Made by a program: the position numbers and the translations under genes | Notes under the pieces: generated by a model | The model's input: the letters and a program-made list of their open reading frames with translations, nothing else | Told to the model about the DNA's origin: nothing | Database searches by the model: none | DNA from: an uncultured Eubacterium sp. | GTDB taxonomy: Bacteria; Bacillota; Clostridia; Lachnospirales; Lachnospiraceae | Length of the DNA stretch: 63,812 nt | Direction: 5' to 3' | Assembly (NCBI GenBank): GCA_910584345.1 | Contig: CAJTZX010000015.1 | Span: 1-63,812, forward strand | In this document: one piece after another, positions 52,823-61,458 of the stretch | Layout of the letters: each line of letters begins with the position of its first letter | How positions within the stretch are numbered: position 1 is the first letter of the stretch

Positions 52823-54741
52823 AGTGTTTTCCCTTTCTTCCTCTCTTCGGCTTTCTTTTGGATTTGTCCGATGATATATTCCGCGCCGACTTTTGCGCTG
52901 CTGCCTGCATGGTAGACGTATGCATCCGCCAATCCAGCAATTTTCTCCTGATAATATTCCATAGAAGCAAACAGCTCTTCCACAACGCCTGCAGCCCGGG
53001 CAGCGTGTTCCGGTTCCAATACTTTTCCGATTTCTTCCCGCATCCAGATGTTAAACGGTTTCACAGCGATCTTTTCGTATTCTGGGTTCATAACCTTCAT
53101 CGGTGTGTTTACAAACAAAACCGGCCGGTATGTCGTAAACGCATACTCATAGGCAATATCTGACCAGTCTGTAATCACAACATCTGCTTCAAACACCGTA
53201 CGGTTTGAGGAAAAATCTGTCTGTATCTGTATTTCTTCCTCCTTGTCAAAGCGCTCCTTTAAGCGCTCCATTTTATCCGGCTGGTGTCTGACATGCTGCG
53301 GGTGCGGACGGACAATGACCCGGTATCCTTTGCCCCGTAAGCTTTCAAGTATTTCAAATAAACAGTTGTCCACGATGTTATCCTTTTGCCAGGAAGGCGC
53401 CACCAGTACCGTTTTTTCCCTGCGTGCACTCTCTGGCAGCTGCTTGTCCCAATCCGCATAATTTTTACGCATCCGGTCCAGCAGAGGATAGCCAAACTCC
53501 ACGGTATGCTTCTTTGGCAGTCCATATGCGGTTTCTGTTTTTTCCACTTCCTCTTTTTGATGTTTCCCGGTGCAAAATACCGTATCAAAGTGATCCAGAG
53601 CCGCTTTGCGCAGCGTCAGGTTATTGCTGCCCATTCCATGCGGCACATAAATATATTCGGTGTCTTCCCGCACATAGCTCCTTTTAATATGGTAATTTTC
53701 AAGATCCGGCATTGTCATAACGACAACATCGGCGTCCATTTTCATCATAAGGGTAATCAGTTTCTTTTCTGCAATATAATACGTTTTTAACTGCTTCTGT
53801 GTCTGGCCAAGCGCAAAGACAGCGTCTTTCGGGTCACTGGTAATATAATGGATATGGATATTCGTATGGCTTAGCAAATACTCGATGATCCCCTGGTAAT
53901 ATTTATAAAAGCCGGAACTTTCGGAATAAAATACAAGATGCTTGTTTACAACAGAGAAAAATCTCTGATAATCCGCCCTTTCCCGTCTGCTTTCCTCATC
54001 ATGGAAGCGTCTTTTCTTTTTGCCGCCAATCTGTTCTAACCCCTTAAGAGCCTGCCTGCTTTTTTCCAGCTGTCCATAATCAATGAAATCTTTGGGGTTG
54101 ATGCACCAGTTCAGTAAATAAAGCTGTACAACGGCCATAAGGTTACTTGCAATCCAATATAGTGCGACTCCTACCGGCACAAACCAACCTAAATATACGG
54201 ACAAAGCGACAGAAAGCAACATCATGCCATATTTATTTCGTTTTGACTGTTCCGCCTGGAGCACATTGCTTGCATTTTGCGCTGCACATAAAACCCAAGC
54301 TGACAAGCCTGCCAAAATGGGTGATAACAGCAGCATGCCTCTTGTATCGTTCGGCACCAGGCTTAAACGCAGGCCAAAAAAGTCCATATGGATTTTAGGA
54401 TCTCTTATCCCTGCCTGAATCACATGAACAAGCCCCAGCAGCAGGATAATTTGAACCGTTAACGGCACAACGGAAACAAACGGATTGTATTTTTCCCTTT
54501 TAAAAATCTTGGACTGTTCCTCTGCGATCATGTCCTTATCTCCAAAATATTTTGCCTTTATGAAATTCATCTCAGGCTGTATTTTTACCATCTTGATCGA
54601 GTTTTTCTGCACCCAGACGGACAGCGGCAGCAATACAATTTTGCTTAAAAATGTAAACAGAATAATTGCATACCCGTAGTTATGACAAAGTGCATAACAT
54701 TTCGCCATAACCCACTCCAAAACCTGATTCACAATTTCCAT
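52819..54741 (-). CDS. YidC/Oxa1 insertase - TagB/TagF-like glycerophosphotransferase fusion
   Basis: A 640-residue fusion. Residues about 1-215 are a YidC/Oxa1-type insertase: YGYAIILFTFLSKIVLLPL, KMVKIQPEMNFIKAKYFGD, NPFVSVVPLTVQIILLLGLV and a closing helix pair, FVPVGVALYWIASNLMAVVQ. The groove arginine of YidC proteins is a lysine here (SKIVLLPL, K34), and there is no lipobox. A basic linker (GGKKKRRFHDEE) leads to a CDP-glycerol glycerophosphotransferase-type domain (about 265-630) with YIYVPHGMGSNNL, VLVAPSWQKDN, VIVRPHPQHVRH and DVVITDWSDIAYEYA. The frame is continuous and the ribosome site (AAAGG) precedes a single ATG, so the fusion is genuine. The transferase probably builds or caps a polyol-phosphate-type polymer. 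Confidence 0.92.
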   Translation of the reverse strand: MEIVNQVLEWVMAKCYALCHNYGYAIILFTFLSKIVLLPLSVWVQKNSIKMVKIQPEMNFIKAKYFGDKDMIAEEQSKIFKREKYNPFVSVVPLTVQIILLLGLVHVIQAGIRDPKIHMDFFGLRLSLVPNDTRGMLLLSPILAGLSAWVLCAAQNASNVLQAEQSKRNKYGMMLLSVALSVYLGWFVPVGVALYWIASNLMAVVQLYLLNWCINPKDFIDYGQLEKSRQALKGLEQIGGKKKRRFHDEESRRERADYQRFFSVVNKHLVFYSESSGFYKYYQGIIEYLLSHTNIHIHYITSDPKDAVFALGQTQKQLKTYYIAEKKLITLMMKMDADVVVMTMPDLENYHIKRSYVREDTEYIYVPHGMGSNNLTLRKAALDHFDTVFCTGKHQKEEVEKTETAYGLPKKHTVEFGYPLLDRMRKNYADWDKQLPESARREKTVLVAPSWQKDNIVDNCLFEILESLRGKGYRVIVRPHPQHVRHQPDKMERLKERFDKEEEIQIQTDFSSNRTVFEADVVITDWSDIAYEYAFTTYRPVLFVNTPMKVMNPEYEKIAVKPFNIWMREEIGKVLEPEHAARAAGVVEELFASMEYYQEKIAGLADAYVYHAGSSAKVGAEYIIGQIQKKAEERKKGKTL

Positions 54742-54772
54742 AGCTATCTACCTTTCTGCGCTTTTCTGAATT

Positions 54773-56851
54773 TTACTGTATGTTCTGATATCCATTACCA
54801 ATTCTGAATTCCTCGGAATCTAAGAAGCTGCAAAAGACATCTTCCCTGCTTCCTCCTTTTTGCAGATATTCCAACCAAAGATTTCTCTCTTCTTCGATTT
54901 CCTTTCTTCTTAAAATAGTTTCATACAGAAAATCTATATATTCTACGTCTGAACAGTCTTTGATAACGTCTGAATCTGAAACGGCTTCATACAATTTTAA
55001 ATATGCGTCCCGATTCTGGATACCAATTCCTTTCGCAATGGCTATTTTTTCTTTCTGCCTGATATTCATTTGATAGTTGTTCGCCCAGAAATTTACAAAC
55101 GAATACCCTGTAATAAATTTTTCAACAGATATCTTCATATCCGACAGATCAAATAAATATAACTTTCCATCATCTGAAACAATCGGCTCCACTCCGATAT
55201 TGTCATAAAATTGCATTACCCTGCTTCCACCATCCTCATATCCGTCTAAATCAATGTAAACTGCTTCAAATCCGGCCGCTTGAATTTCTGCTAAAAAACG
55301 ATTGCTCATTCCGTTGTCAAGATTCAAATTTCCCGCAACTTCATTTCTTCCTTTCACACCGCCATAACTCCATTTCAAAGTATCTGTGAACAAATATCCG
55401 ATCAAATGTTTATAATCATAAGATGAACTGACTTCTGGAAAATCCAGATACGGAAGCTGGTAAACCATAGCTCCATCAGAAAGTCGTTCTTCCACATTTT
55501 CAAAAAATTTTTCGTATGTCAACTGTTTGTTTTTTGTATCCTCCTGCCAATGATTGGGATGAATATTTACCTGATCTACTAAGCCGATGAGAAAAATTAT
55601 GCCGCTTATCATATAGGAAATCTGTTTTTTCTTTTCATATGCTTTATGCAAGAGTATGGCCAATAAAAGAAGCGAAGTTCCGGCAATATAAATGGAACTT
55701 CTGTTGTAGCATCTGATCTGTGCTGTAACCAAATAATTGAAAATCTCACCAAATCCCCCGATGCTTCCCATTAGAATTAGCGTAAGCGTAGACAAAGACA
55801 AAAAATCAATGACAAGCCGCTCATTTCCTTCCCGTTTTTTTCTGGAAGCAAACGTACAGATCAGCATAACGCATAATAATAAAAATCCTGCAGACGCTAT
55901 CATTCCAAGACTTGCCAGTGCATTTTCATTTACATAAGGCGCCTTCTGGCTATATTCCAGGTTCAATTCCCGCAAGGCGGAAAATCTGGAATAACTTGGA
56001 GGCAAAAGCATTTGGATAATCTTAAGACCATACGTTTCCTGCTCCACAAAGCTTCTTTTTCCAACGATAGGATTGGTTCCATATAAAACGCCATATCCAA
56101 TTTTGGGAATCAGGCTAATCAATATCGTTGCTAACACGAATGCGAATATCCATAGTTTACGGAAAATCTCTTTTTTGTGATTTAGATTCACGAATTTGAT
56201 TACATATGCCATAGATAATACAATTAGCCCAAAAGCGTAGTAATATCCATAACCAAAACCTAATAAAATACAGCAAAAGCAAATTTTCCATTTGTTTTTT
56301 GCCATATCAAAAATATCTAAAATGCAAAAAGACAAATAGATCGTAATTGCAAAAGACATATAATTGCTTAATACAGCATGTGACAGATAACGGAAGAAAT
56401 GAAAGGGAGCAGCCGAAAATAAAATGGATATGACGAATACAGTCGTATCATTTATTCCCATCTTTCTTAACAGCAGTGACATGCTTAACGCATCTAATAA
56501 AAATGTAATCATTAAATAAACATACGCAATGGCTGACGTACTGCTTGTAAACAGCGAGATGATCCATATCATCGATGCCATCAGCAGATCCATCGCAGGA
56601 AAGTCAACAAGAGCGGATATTTCCGGCGCTCCTATCCTGGAGTTAAACCATATGCCTGCTATTCCATGTTCCTGGATACTTTTAATCATTGCAGACAGCA
56701 AAGTTCCATCACCTTGAAAGCTATGATATACACTAAAATCAAAATTCTTTCCAAGCGATAGATATCCAATCGCAAGCGCCGCTATACTAACAAGCAGATA
56801 AAACAACGCCTGCGTTTTTCGTATCCTTGCTGTGTCATTTCTTTTTATCAA
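54773..56851 (-). CDS. GT-C-like membrane protein with C-terminal DUF4214-like module
   Basis: A 692-residue protein with about 12 membrane segments, then a soluble domain, then a DUF4214-like end. FQGDGTLLSAMIKSIQEHG and RIGAPEISALVDFPAMDLLM form the first extracytoplasmic loop, like that of GT-C enzymes of the YfhO type. The last 55 residues (IDFLYETILRRKEIEEER, FCSFLDSEEFRIG) match DUF4214, found in glycan-related proteins. The frame is open to 56974, but a TTG at 56851 behind GAGAGGA avoids a large overlap and is preferred. A GT-C glycosyltransferase or lipid-linked sugar modifier is likely. Confidence 0.8.
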   Translation of the reverse strand: MIKRNDTARIRKTQALFYLLVSIAALAIGYLSLGKNFDFSVYHSFQGDGTLLSAMIKSIQEHGIAGIWFNSRIGAPEISALVDFPAMDLLMASMIWIISLFTSSTSAIAYVYLMITFLLDALSMSLLLRKMGINDTTVFVISILFSAAPFHFFRYLSHAVLSNYMSFAITIYLSFCILDIFDMAKNKWKICFCCILLGFGYGYYYAFGLIVLSMAYVIKFVNLNHKKEIFRKLWIFAFVLATILISLIPKIGYGVLYGTNPIVGKRSFVEQETYGLKIIQMLLPPSYSRFSALRELNLEYSQKAPYVNENALASLGMIASAGFLLLCVMLICTFASRKKREGNERLVIDFLSLSTLTLILMGSIGGFGEIFNYLVTAQIRCYNRSSIYIAGTSLLLLAILLHKAYEKKKQISYMISGIIFLIGLVDQVNIHPNHWQEDTKNKQLTYEKFFENVEERLSDGAMVYQLPYLDFPEVSSSYDYKHLIGYLFTDTLKWSYGGVKGRNEVAGNLNLDNGMSNRFLAEIQAAGFEAVYIDLDGYEDGGSRVMQFYDNIGVEPIVSDDGKLYLFDLSDMKISVEKFITGYSFVNFWANNYQMNIRQKEKIAIAKGIGIQNRDAYLKLYEAVSDSDVIKDCSDVEYIDFLYETILRRKEIEEERNLWLEYLQKGGSREDVFCSFLDSEEFRIGNGYQNIQ

Positions 56852-56916
56852 AATAGATCCTCTCTTCCTTGAATGCCGGTGATCTGAGTGTTTGCACGCG
56901 TAATGTTTTTTCTGAA

Positions 56917-58761
56917 TCATTTGATTATTTCTATGCGGCTTTTGATTTTTTGAGCTGTATGGGTCCATGTCCATTTTTGAGCTACTTCATCCGATGCCTG
57001 TCTCCCTTTCTGTTTAGCTTCTTCCCGGTGTTCATAAACATACTTCATTTGATACATTAAATGTTCTTCATCCGGCTCTGCCCACTGAAATCCTTTGTAA
57101 TAAGGACACTTTGCTTTTGCCGGAATGAGTTTTTTTACTGCAATCGGATAACCATTGATATCATTGAAAAAATCTGTCTGTGCACTCCAATTTGTAGCAA
57201 TTGCAGGAACACCGCAAGCCATAGATTCTAAAATAGGCATTCCCCACCCTTCTCCTCTTGTTGGAAGTACAAAACAATCTGCCGATTTATATAAAGCCGC
57301 CATTTCATAATCCGGAAATTTTACATTCAGCAGCAAAATAATTTCCGGTCCATTTTCGGTAAGTCTTAATTTTTGGATCTGTTTTTTCACATGCACCTGT
57401 GGGTCGTTATTAATTACCTTGCAGATTAAAATAACATCATCCTTTTGGGAAAAGGTATTGGAAAAAGCCCTAAGAAGCAGTTCCGGCGCTTTTCGTTCCC
57501 CCCATTCAAACACAGATAAAAACACAAACTTCTCATGCTTCTTATATGATATAATTTCAGGGTTATAATAATTCACATCCACACCCAACGGCATGATACG
57601 GATAGGGACTTTGACGCCGCTGGAACGGAAAGTTTTTTTATTAAATGTGGAAGGCACCCAAACCTCATCCATCATGTTACACTGGCGAACCCATTCTTTT
57701 GGAATGCCAGTCGTTTCCAACATCGTAAATCCGATTTTATATTTGCCAGTATTGCTTTTAAATACATCCCCCTGACCATAAACAATTTGCGGACATTTTT
57801 TATCAAATCTTCGTTTTCGAATAATATTAATTCTATAATCATCACTGAGCTTTGGTTCTTCAACAGGATATGGAGTGCCATAACCATATACATATTGATA
57901 CCTGATGTCCACATTTAACTCTTCCAATGCAAGCATCATATTTTTTGCAGATACCGCATATCCTGATGGAAAATTAACAATGGAATGCCATGCCAATCTT
58001 GCTGTATATTTTTTGCTCAAGTCTTTATGCCATATTTTTTTAAAGGTAGATTGGGATTTTAAAAACATGTCCGAAAAGTTTGCATGATTAATGTTTACAG
58101 ACGTATTTTGATAATGAATTAACGTCACATTCCCTGCACATACGACGTTAAATCCAGCCTTTTTAGCTGACAGGCAGTAATCTGTATCTTCAAAATAAGA
58201 AAAAAACCTTTCATTTAAACCGCCGATTTTATCGATGACTGCCCGCTTTATGTATGCGCACGCAAAAACTACGCCCTCCACCTCTCTTGTGATGGAATAC
58301 TGTCCGATATCTTTTTGATTGCCGCCAATCTGCTGTCCCCAATATGTGTCCGGATAAATATACGTTCCTGCATGAAGAAACTCACCTTTTTCATTGACCA
58401 GCCTGCATCCAACAATTCCTATAGACGCTTCACTGTCAGCAACTTCCTGCATTTTGATTAACCAGTCAGACTGTTCAATGATAATGTCATTGTTCAGCAA
58501 TACAATATCGCCATCTTGAATCATTTTGATTGCCACATTATTTCCTCTTACAAAACCCATATTCTTATGATTCTCAATCAAAGTGATCCAATCCAATGTT
58601 TTCAGATATTTTACAGTCTGATCCGTACTTCCATTGTCAACGACATATACGTCTACATTGCCTTCATTCTCAATCGTTGGCTTTAACGAGTGCAGACATT
58701 TTTTTGTATAATCCAGTCCATTCCAGGTTAAAATTATGATGGACACTTTCTTCTTAAGCAT
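56917..58761 (-). CDS. two-domain GT2-GT4 glycosyltransferase
   Basis: A 614-residue protein joining two glycosyltransferase domains. The N-terminal GT2 domain (about 1-250) has VSIIILTWNGLDYTKKCL, VDVYVVDNGSTDQT, DIVLLNNDIII and FFSYFEDTDYCL. The C-terminal GT4-type domain shows FLSVFEWGERKAPELLLRAF and the nucleotide-sugar ExxxxxxxE region GEGWGMPILESMACG. It can probably add two different sugars. The ATG lies behind AAAGGAG, and it overlaps the methyltransferase gene by 8 nt, so the two are coupled. Confidence 0.92.
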   Translation of the reverse strand: MLKKKVSIIILTWNGLDYTKKCLHSLKPTIENEGNVDVYVVDNGSTDQTVKYLKTLDWITLIENHKNMGFVRGNNVAIKMIQDGDIVLLNNDIIIEQSDWLIKMQEVADSEASIGIVGCRLVNEKGEFLHAGTYIYPDTYWGQQIGGNQKDIGQYSITREVEGVVFACAYIKRAVIDKIGGLNERFFSYFEDTDYCLSAKKAGFNVVCAGNVTLIHYQNTSVNINHANFSDMFLKSQSTFKKIWHKDLSKKYTARLAWHSIVNFPSGYAVSAKNMMLALEELNVDIRYQYVYGYGTPYPVEEPKLSDDYRINIIRKRRFDKKCPQIVYGQGDVFKSNTGKYKIGFTMLETTGIPKEWVRQCNMMDEVWVPSTFNKKTFRSSGVKVPIRIMPLGVDVNYYNPEIISYKKHEKFVFLSVFEWGERKAPELLLRAFSNTFSQKDDVILICKVINNDPQVHVKKQIQKLRLTENGPEIILLLNVKFPDYEMAALYKSADCFVLPTRGEGWGMPILESMACGVPAIATNWSAQTDFFNDINGYPIAVKKLIPAKAKCPYYKGFQWAEPDEEHLMYQMKYVYEHREEAKQKGRQASDEVAQKWTWTHTAQKIKSRIEIIK

Positions 58762-59854
58762 TATCTTCTCCTTTGATACATACAAAATAAAATTTTTTTG
58801 CTCCGTATATTAGCTGATTTAATTTTTTAAATCCTGCTTTTACTCCTTCACTCATATCGGATGTAATTTCAAATTTACAATCTTTTGAACATTCATCTAT
58901 ATAACAAATTTCCTGCAAACGAAATCCTGTCTGCAGAGCTATAAATTTTAAAGTATTTGGGTGAACCGGAGCAAAGCGAAACGGATCCATATACAAGGAA
59001 TCATTGAAAACACCTAAAGCAGGAGGATTTTCCGATTCAAATACAAAAATTCCTCCAAAGCTTAGTTTTTCATAGGCAAGTTCAAATAATTGTATCCTTT
59101 GATTTACACTTAAACGTTCCAATACCTGACAGGCAAAAATACCATCCATCGATTCTTTTTTCAAACTGCTCAAATATTCTATGCAGTCATAATTTTTCAC
59201 CTTAAGTTTCTTTTCCAGAGCTTCTTCCAGTACCTTTTTATTTTTGTCTATTCCAACACAGTGAATGCCTTGTTTCGTTAATAACTCAATAAATTCGCCT
59301 CTCCCGCATCTAAGATCTACCACACGTTTTTTATCTTTAAAATATTTTAGATACCGCTTTTGCATCTGTTCCTTTGAGCTGCAATATTCATATGAAAATG
59401 CGGCATTCCATTGATCTGTAACCGCGTCTTCTGAATGTATATCATTTGAGAGTTTTATGAAATTTTCTTTCAACTCCATATTCTCTCGCATCAATAGTTC
59501 CAGCAGATTTTGCTGTTCAATGAACGTCTCCACGGACTTTACGTTAAACTGTGTCTGCTGTTCTGCTATATCCTGCAAGTACCATACAATCATTTTTCTT
59601 ATTGTTTTTTTAGTCCATTTTTTTATAATTTTTAAGGGTCCGGAGCTTAGAATCTGTTTTTGTACATCTATTTCATGAAAAGAAGCCACAGTTTCCAACG
59701 CACGCCTGCAGTTATTATATTGATCCTGTAAACGTACTTTTATCAAGTCGTCGCTTAGGCTTTTTCTGTTTCCCCAACGGATATAGTCATTTATTTTTTC
59801 CATAATTTCTCTTAATTCCGAATATTGTTTATTGGAAGTGATGTAATTAATCAT
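58754..59854 (-). CDS. class I SAM-dependent methyltransferase
   Basis: A 366-residue protein. The N-terminal 150 residues are helical and coiled-coil-prone (FIEQQNLLELLMRENMELKE). The methyltransferase domain has motif I VVDLRCGRGEFIELL (usually VxDLGCGRG, so the first glycine is arginine), GIDKNKKVLEEA and IFVFESENPPALG. Similar enzymes with a leading coiled coil methylate the non-reducing end of O-antigens in WbdD-type systems that are exported by Wzm/Wzt transporters, as here. Chain capping is therefore a reasonable inference. It overlaps the ATPase gene by 8 nt. Confidence 0.85.
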   Translation of the reverse strand: MINYITSNKQYSELREIMEKINDYIRWGNRKSLSDDLIKVRLQDQYNNCRRALETVASFHEIDVQKQILSSGPLKIIKKWTKKTIRKMIVWYLQDIAEQQTQFNVKSVETFIEQQNLLELLMRENMELKENFIKLSNDIHSEDAVTDQWNAAFSYEYCSSKEQMQKRYLKYFKDKKRVVDLRCGRGEFIELLTKQGIHCVGIDKNKKVLEEALEKKLKVKNYDCIEYLSSLKKESMDGIFACQVLERLSVNQRIQLFELAYEKLSFGGIFVFESENPPALGVFNDSLYMDPFRFAPVHPNTLKFIALQTGFRLQEICYIDECSKDCKFEITSDMSEGVKAGFKKLNQLIYGAKKFYFVCIKGEDNA

Positions 59855-60632
59855 GCGTTTGTATATCTCCTTGTAAATTTTGCTTTGTTGCCTGTTTTAA
59901 CCCCATATTATCCAAATAAATCGGATGTACTGCCTCAGGCTTTCCATTTTGGCGAATCGTTCCCTGATCTATCCATATGGTTCTGTCGCAAATCTGTTCT
60001 ATCTGAGCCAAAGAATGAGAAACGATGATAATAGTCATTCCCATGGCTTTCAAGTTCCGCAGCTTTTCAAAGCATTTCTCCTGAAATTTTGCATCTCCAA
60101 CAGCTAAAATTTCATCGATCAGCAAAATATCTGCTTTGACATTGATCGCCACTGCAAACGCCAGCCTCATATACATCCCGGAAGAATATGTGCGTACCGG
60201 ATGATCGATAAATTCTTCCAGCTCTGAAAATAAAATAATCTCTTCCATACGCTCTTGGATCTCTTTTTTTGCAAGTCCAAAAATAGAAGCATTGATATAG
60301 ATATTTTCCCGGCCGCTCATATCCGGATGAAACCCTGCCCCAAGTTCAATCAGACTGGATACCCTTCCACGCATTTCTATCGTTCCACTGTCCGGATACA
60401 TAATTTTCGAAAGCATTTTAAGCGTTGTACTCTTTCCACATCCGTTTTTTCCAATCAGGCCGATTGCTTCACCCTTCTTCACTTCAAAACTGATCCCATG
60501 CAGCACAATGCGTTCTTCATAGGATCTTCGTTTTTGAAACAGCATTTTTTCTTTCAATGTATGACCTTTATCAACATACACTCGAAATGTTTTTGTCACG
60601 TTTTTTACTTCTATCGCATTTTCCGGTTTCAT
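59847..60632 (-). CDS. polysaccharide/teichoic acid ABC exporter ATPase (Wzt/TagH-like)
   Basis: A 261-residue ATPase of the Wzt/TagH/RfbB group: Walker A GLIGKNGCGKSTTLKML, the diagnostic signature RTYSSGMYMRLAFAVA, and Walker B ADILLIDEILAVGD. The C-terminal carbohydrate-binding domain of Wzt proteins is missing, so recognition of the polymer end may rely on another protein. It overlaps the methyltransferase gene by 8 nt and the permease gene by 1 nt. Partner of the permease. Confidence 0.95.
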   Translation of the reverse strand: MKPENAIEVKNVTKTFRVYVDKGHTLKEKMLFQKRRSYEERIVLHGISFEVKKGEAIGLIGKNGCGKSTTLKMLSKIMYPDSGTIEMRGRVSSLIELGAGFHPDMSGRENIYINASIFGLAKKEIQERMEEIILFSELEEFIDHPVRTYSSGMYMRLAFAVAINVKADILLIDEILAVGDAKFQEKCFEKLRNLKAMGMTIIIVSHSLAQIEQICDRTIWIDQGTIRQNGKPEAVHPIYLDNMGLKQATKQNLQGDIQTHD

Positions 60633-61411
60633 TATAATTCCTCAGCAAATCGTCTTTGCAGACAAGAAAAGATCATCCATCCGGCTATCAGCATTACGAC
60701 GCCAGTCACGGATGCAAAAGCTAATGTTTCTAATTTTGGTATGTTTCCATAATATAAAATGTCCCTGTATGCCGTAATCACATAAGTCATTGGATTGATC
60801 CGAAAGATCCAGCGCACCTCTTGCGGCACTTGATCTATGGCGTACATTACAGGTGTTAAAAACTGCCAGGCCATCGTAAAGATTCCAAGGATATATTCCA
60901 TATCCCGGACATAGACTGTGACGGCGCTCATAATCATTGTAAATCCAAGCGCAAGCACATATTCCACTGTCATAACAAGAGGCAGACACAAAATAGCTTC
61001 TATGCGCAGTGCATATCCCGACAACAGCAACACAGCGAATATTACAATGAAACTAAGCAGCATATTTACAAATTGACTTGTTACATATGAAATTGGCAGA
61101 ACTTCCCTTGGAAAATAAATTTTCTTGACCATATTTTGCTGTGCTAATATGCAGCTTGCTCCACCTGATAACGATGTACTGAAAAATATCCATGGAATAA
61201 GCGTTACAAATAAAAACAAGTAGTAATCTTTCACACCTGAACGCATAATGGTTGAAAATACCATCGTGTATACTGCAAGCTGCAGCAATGGATTTAAAAA
61301 TGTCCAGAAAAAGCCAAGCATGGAACCTTTATATCTTCCTTTCAGATCCCTTTTCACAAGCGAAAATATCATTTCTCGATAGGTATAAATTTCAGTTATT
61401 CTTTTCATCAT
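60632..61411 (-). CDS. polysaccharide ABC exporter permease (Wzm/TagG-like)
   Basis: A 259-residue ABC-2 type permease with six membrane segments. KRDLKGRYKGSMLGFFWTFL is the canonical start, followed by NPLLQLAVYTMVFSTIM and the closing NPMTYVITAYRDILYYG. It moves a lipid-linked polymer out of the cytoplasm with the neighbouring ATPase. It lies 47 nt downstream of the sulfatase-like gene. Confidence 0.94.
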   Translation of the reverse strand: MMKRITEIYTYREMIFSLVKRDLKGRYKGSMLGFFWTFLNPLLQLAVYTMVFSTIMRSGVKDYYLFLFVTLIPWIFFSTSLSGGASCILAQQNMVKKIYFPREVLPISYVTSQFVNMLLSFIVIFAVLLLSGYALRIEAILCLPLVMTVEYVLALGFTMIMSAVTVYVRDMEYILGIFTMAWQFLTPVMYAIDQVPQEVRWIFRINPMTYVITAYRDILYYGNIPKLETLAFASVTGVVMLIAGWMIFSCLQRRFAEEL

Positions 61412-61458
61412 AATCTCCGCAAACCTTAATATACATCAGCTAATCCACAAAACGATGT

